Below, piece after piece: positions 60,074 to 64,000 of a stretch of DNA of 64,000 nt. The stretch is from Plasmopara viticola. Taxonomy: Eukaryota > Oomycota > Peronosporomycetes > Peronosporales > Peronosporaceae. The stretch spans positions 186,001 through 250,000 of the forward strand of contig MBPM02000001.1 of assembly GCA_001695595.3 (NCBI GenBank), read 5' to 3'. Every line of letters starts with the position of its first letter. The first letter of the stretch is position 1. Both the position numbers and the translations under genes were made by a program. The notes under the pieces are model-generated. The model had not been told where the DNA came from. It saw only the letters and a list, made by a program, of their open reading frames with translations, and made no database searches.

Positions 60074-63000
60074 ATGTCGGAGGCAAGCTTGTTATCGGCC
60101 ATTGAAGGCAGGAGTAGAAGCCACAGCAACAGCTCGGACGTGAGTCATAACGTCTTCAGACAAGATGTTGACTCACATAGCAATGTGGTGCACTCCAGTG
60201 AAAATGCGTCGTTTTTGAGCGAGATGCCCATCGAGGAGTTTGTGACCAAATATCAGGTGATCAAGGTCTCGTGGCGTGGTAAGTACGAGCGCATCTTCGC
60301 GCTAGCGCCTGCCCGCTTTTGCACCATCGACCCGCGTGATTTCGAGGTTACCAACACGTGGTCGCTCGCAGCAGTTACGAGTATCAGTCTCGACCCCTTG
60401 GACTCGCAAGGCTTTGCGCTGACACTGAAAGGCATTAAGAAGGAAGAGCAGCTTAATTTGCGATGCCGCTACCGCTCCCAGCTCCTCTCAGATTTATATC
60501 GACTTAAAGACCAGTACCAGCACCGCAAGGTGCATCCCGAAATGGGCACCCAATGCATCAAATGGTCAAGAAAAGAAGACACGATTGAGTGTATGCTAAG
60601 CGTCGAGATGGACGGAGTCACGATCACGCAGGAGGGAAACGTGCGCTCGAAATATTTATTCACAGAGATGGAGCACTTGACGATGCTTACAGACTCACCA
60701 GACGGCTTTGCTATTGGGTATGCTGGCCGAAGTCGACTGTTTTTCAGTCAAATGAGAGCACAGATTTATCATCGTATCCATGCAAAGGCTGTAGCGATAG
60801 GATGCAAGATTGAGTCTAGGATTAACATGACAGCAGAAAAGATCAAAGAAGAGAGACGATCTTATGGACTGAACAACGGCGAGCCATTTGTGCAGTTTTC
60901 CGTACGAAAAGTGACGTCCAAGTACCAGGAGATGCAAGAACGAACTCTTTCGCTTCATAGCGAGGCGCTGATTGAGCTGGATGTCGATGAACGAGTCGTG
61001 GTGTACTACAAGTACATTAATATTTACGCTCTAGTACGTAAGTCGAAAAGTATAGAGCAATTTGACATCCAATTTCGCAATGGCCAAGTGCGTACGTACA
61101 TGGCCAAGGACCGCGATGGAGTTTTATGTGCGCTCTATGATATTTGCGTAACTTGCGAAGCGAATCCCGAGATATTTATCAATGGATTTGTAAATCAACG
61201 AGGTTTGCGGCTGCTACCTTTCTCGGCATTGGAAGATGCGACCGAAACGCAATCCATTATTAACGGCTCCTCAACTGGAGGTTGGTACCTTCAGCGTCTG
61301 GGATCCGCTAGCAAATTCGGTAACACCTCAAAAAGTGGCGATCGGGGGTAAGTTTCTCCCCTCAATGCTATCTGGCGATGCTAATTATTTGTTTGATCTC
61401 CAGCATTGTCGAAATAGTGGCAGAATTCAATGCAAATGTTCCTATTAGCGGAATTGCTTACAAAACAAAGCAAACGATCATAAAGGATGCTTTGCGGCCC
61501 ATGTGTGCTCAACTCTTTATCGTGTCAAAGATACAACCCGTTCCCGAGCGCACCGCAGTGACACTCCTCCAAGCTCTGTTTCGAATCTCGTCGTCCTATT
61601 ACGGGTTTCGAGAGATAGGACAATCCAATTTGATTTCAGAGGCGATTTCAAATTTGCTGATGAATGGCGAGGAGTTTGTTGTATTTTGGACAACCTTGCT
61701 GCTGCGACGATTGACGGTCCATGCGCCCTCGACTTCGGCCAGTGAGCATGAAAAAAATGCTGACATTTTTGTAAAAGTCTTTTTCTCACGATGTATTTTA
61801 TTGTGTTGTGTAATAGGCCATGACACGTCATCAGCTAAAGGTTGCGAGCAAGTAGAGTCGCATAATAAAAAGGTGTTTCTTGCGAACGCCCAATTACGTG
61901 AGTCTCTTATCGCCCATTTGGAAGATATTGACGTAGACCTTGAGGCCAGCAACTCAAGCCAAAGACCGAAATCTGGCCCTCTTGTCATGATGGGGGTATT
62001 ACAAACACTTGAGGGTTGTATTTGCTCTCGGGCTTCTACTACGGGACGGGTCGAATTCAAGACTCTTGTTGAAGGCGTGGCGAAATTCTATAGCACCCTA
62101 CTCAAAGTTCTTTTTCGGTCCCGTTGCGCAAGCACCGTCGAAGCTTGTACGTGTTTGCTCGTTCTGGTGATTTGATTCTCGATAGAATGCTTACGCCTTG
62201 AATTATGCTTATGCTAGGTACTCTTCTGCTCAAGACGACTCTTGAAGAATGCGATCCCGCTGTCGCTTCAAACATACGTGACAAAGCTCTGACAGAGGGC
62301 ATTGTTGTGCGGCAATTTTATCAAGTGCTATTTGACGAATCTTATGATCAGAGATGTGTGAGTAGATACTTGGTGTCTCTCTGGATGAGTCAACACGATC
62401 GATCGAAACAACTTTTGTCACGAATGATACCCACCGGATTTCTCCATTTACTTGAGGAACCTCCCGGAACTGCTGAGCAAATCGAAGACTACGATCGGGT
62501 GGAGCGCAACAATATGGAAGCAGAACGCCAGGAGCTTTTACTGGAGTCTAGCGATGATGAACTCTCTTCTTCAAGGACTGAGTCACCGACTGAAGGAGCT
62601 ATGATGGATGCAAATTTGAGCAATGAATCTGATTACTGTGCAAAATTTGAAAATCACCAGGATAGTTTTACGCTAAAAACGCCGCCCCTTGGTGATGTGA
62701 TACATCACAGAGAACACCACAGCGGTCTCGAGCCCGAAAGTCGCTGCGTGTCGGAACCAAGCTCGGTAGATTTTTCTATTTGCTCATCTGTGCCAGGCGA
62801 GCAATCATCGCTTGCGCGTTATAGGCGAAATTCCTTCCAGACACCGATCGAAAACGAGCAGTCAAAGGCTCGAATGCTACGCAAACTGAAACGGTCTGTG
62901 GGTAAGACCTCGACAGAATTGCAATTTGCTCATTGTACAAATGATGGAGACAAATTTCGTAGCTCATGGACTCAAAATTCTGTACCACGTCTTCGCAAGA

Positions 63001-64000
63001 GAGATGTCGTACAAAGTATATGTGGTGCTTTAAGTGGCAAGAAAACGAATTCTCTTCGAATCAATAAGTTTCCAAATAACAAACGTAATGGCACGTCCCG
63101 ACGTTCCCACACACCCGAAAATTTTCGTCTCCTCTTTCACATGCTTAGCGTGGACCATGAGTCTGTACATATAGTTTGGAACAAGCACACACGAGAAGAG
63201 CTTCGATCTGCACTGTACGCCGAGATAAAGCGGTATACGCAATTTCAAATTAATTGTGGAGGCACGAAAGCTCAGTGGAACTATCAAGATTTTGCTGTTT
63301 CATATCCAAGTCTCGCCAATGAAGTTGTTGTGGGTGGATGCTATGTAAATGTAGTGGCGCGTTTGCAGAACAGATTAACTTCTGAAATTGAAACGGAGGA
63401 AGACGATTTCATCGAGCTTACTCCCGAACAAGTGCCCGTTCGAAATCCTGCTGCGCTACTTCTAGCCTTGTATATTAGAATACTGCGGGAAAACATCAAC
63501 GCGGTTTACCGAAATGATATGGAAACGTCGATAACATGTATCAAAAGCATGGGAATAGTTGCTGCTGCTCATGCCAAAAATGCGGATGTTGTGAATTTTG
63601 AAGAAATTGATCATCTTTGGACGCTAATGAGTGAGACCGTGCATGCGTCTATATTTGCAAGTTACGTCCATACTATACGTGCGCTATGTCTGCACCCTGA
63701 AAATGCTCGGCGAGTACTTAGCAATGAATCCAACCTAGAGCTGGCAGTTCAGCTCCTCCAGCTGGCTCACTCAACAAAACGCGAGGTTTGTAGTGACATC
63801 ACACTAAAAAAACTCTGGATCCTCGAGATTGATGGCGAACAAGAGCTTGGACCACTAAGCGTCAATGAACTTAAGCAAATTCGAGATGAAAAGCACATAG
63901 ACATCTACTCTTTATGGGTGAAGAGTCAAGATGATCCAGCTTGCGAACCCGTATCGACAAAGGCGAAACTGATGGAAATTGCTCAATTGCGCTGGGAGGT
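60074..64000 (+). CDS. RME-8: RME-8 / DNAJC13 endosomal J-domain protein, 5' part (truncated by window end)
   Basis: RME-8 is a large peripheral protein of early endosomes that recruits Hsc70 for clathrin and sorting-nexin dynamics. My exons are 60,074-61,347, 61,404-62,146 and 62,218 onward, open to the last base (about 1,266 codons). After a Ser-rich start, KVSWRGKYERIFAL and EVTNTWSL match the conserved PH-like N-terminal domain. EFNANVPISG, SRYLVSLWMSQHD and the REELRSALYAEI block follow DNAJC13 in order. Residues ~760-960 are an acidic Ser-rich insertion not expected from the animal protein. A GYF_2-type domain (LWILEIDGEQELGPLS) starts near residue 1,202. The J domain should lie beyond the window. 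The second intron uses donor GTACGT inside a Cys codon, which restores the family alignment. Confidence 0.9.

Noticed and set aside
1..64000. RxLR or Crinkler effector genes, tRNAs, CRISPR arrays
   Set aside because: I looked for signal peptide plus RxLR, LFLAK-type starts, and tRNA B-box motifs and found none. The short tandem repeats lack the regular spacer structure of CRISPR, which is not expected in a eukaryote.

Overview
The window reads as nuclear DNA of an oomycete (water mould), most likely a zoospore-forming plant pathogen of the Phytophthora/Plasmopara kind. The support is indirect. Eukaryotic genes carry very short introns (about 57-114 nt, mostly 60-75) with GTRNGT-type donors, and Inr-like motifs of the oomycete type lie just upstream of several start codons. 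One phospholipase has a lipid-binding domain fusion of a kind common in stramenopiles, and relics of gypsy, copia and MULE elements fill the spaces. The species cannot be fixed from this sequence alone.

Layout. 1-6,518 is repeat-derived DNA: a diverged pair of LTR-like repeats around a gag/protease relic, and a separate integrase relic. 6,519-11,127 encodes IFT144/WDR19, a flagellar transport protein. 11,128-20,130 is gene-poor and holds a decayed copia RT/RNase H tail. 20,130-31,420 is a symmetrical block: two intact paralogous PH-like genes in opposite orientation form the arms of a large inverted duplication, and between them sit a CDK1-type kinase and a 1,962-residue SFI1-like centrin-binding protein. 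31,421-37,386 shows no gene I can support.

37,387-44,654 is a tight cluster: a DCN1-like neddylation factor, a DDHD phospholipase fused to two PH domains and a PX domain, and, convergently, a secreted GH3 beta-glucosidase. 44,655-51,569 is gene-poor. 51,570-53,500 holds two tandem histidine-phosphatase paralogues, only one with a signal peptide. 53,501-60,073 is repeat-rich, with a MULE transposase relic, a 99-bp repeat also found near position 1,300, and long perfect hairpins. From 60,074 to the window end lies the 5' part of the endosomal J-protein RME-8/DNAJC13.

No operon-like relation links these genes. Two functional themes recur: microtubule organising centre and flagellum (IFT144, SFI1-like, CDK) and phosphoinositide/endosome biology (PH-like pair, DDHD-PH-PH-PX lipase, RME-8). 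I worked out exon models by hand from reading-frame phase, splice sites and remembered family sequences. They join in frame and agree with the families, but no transcript supports them. I saw no tRNA, rRNA, CRISPR array or RxLR-type effector gene.
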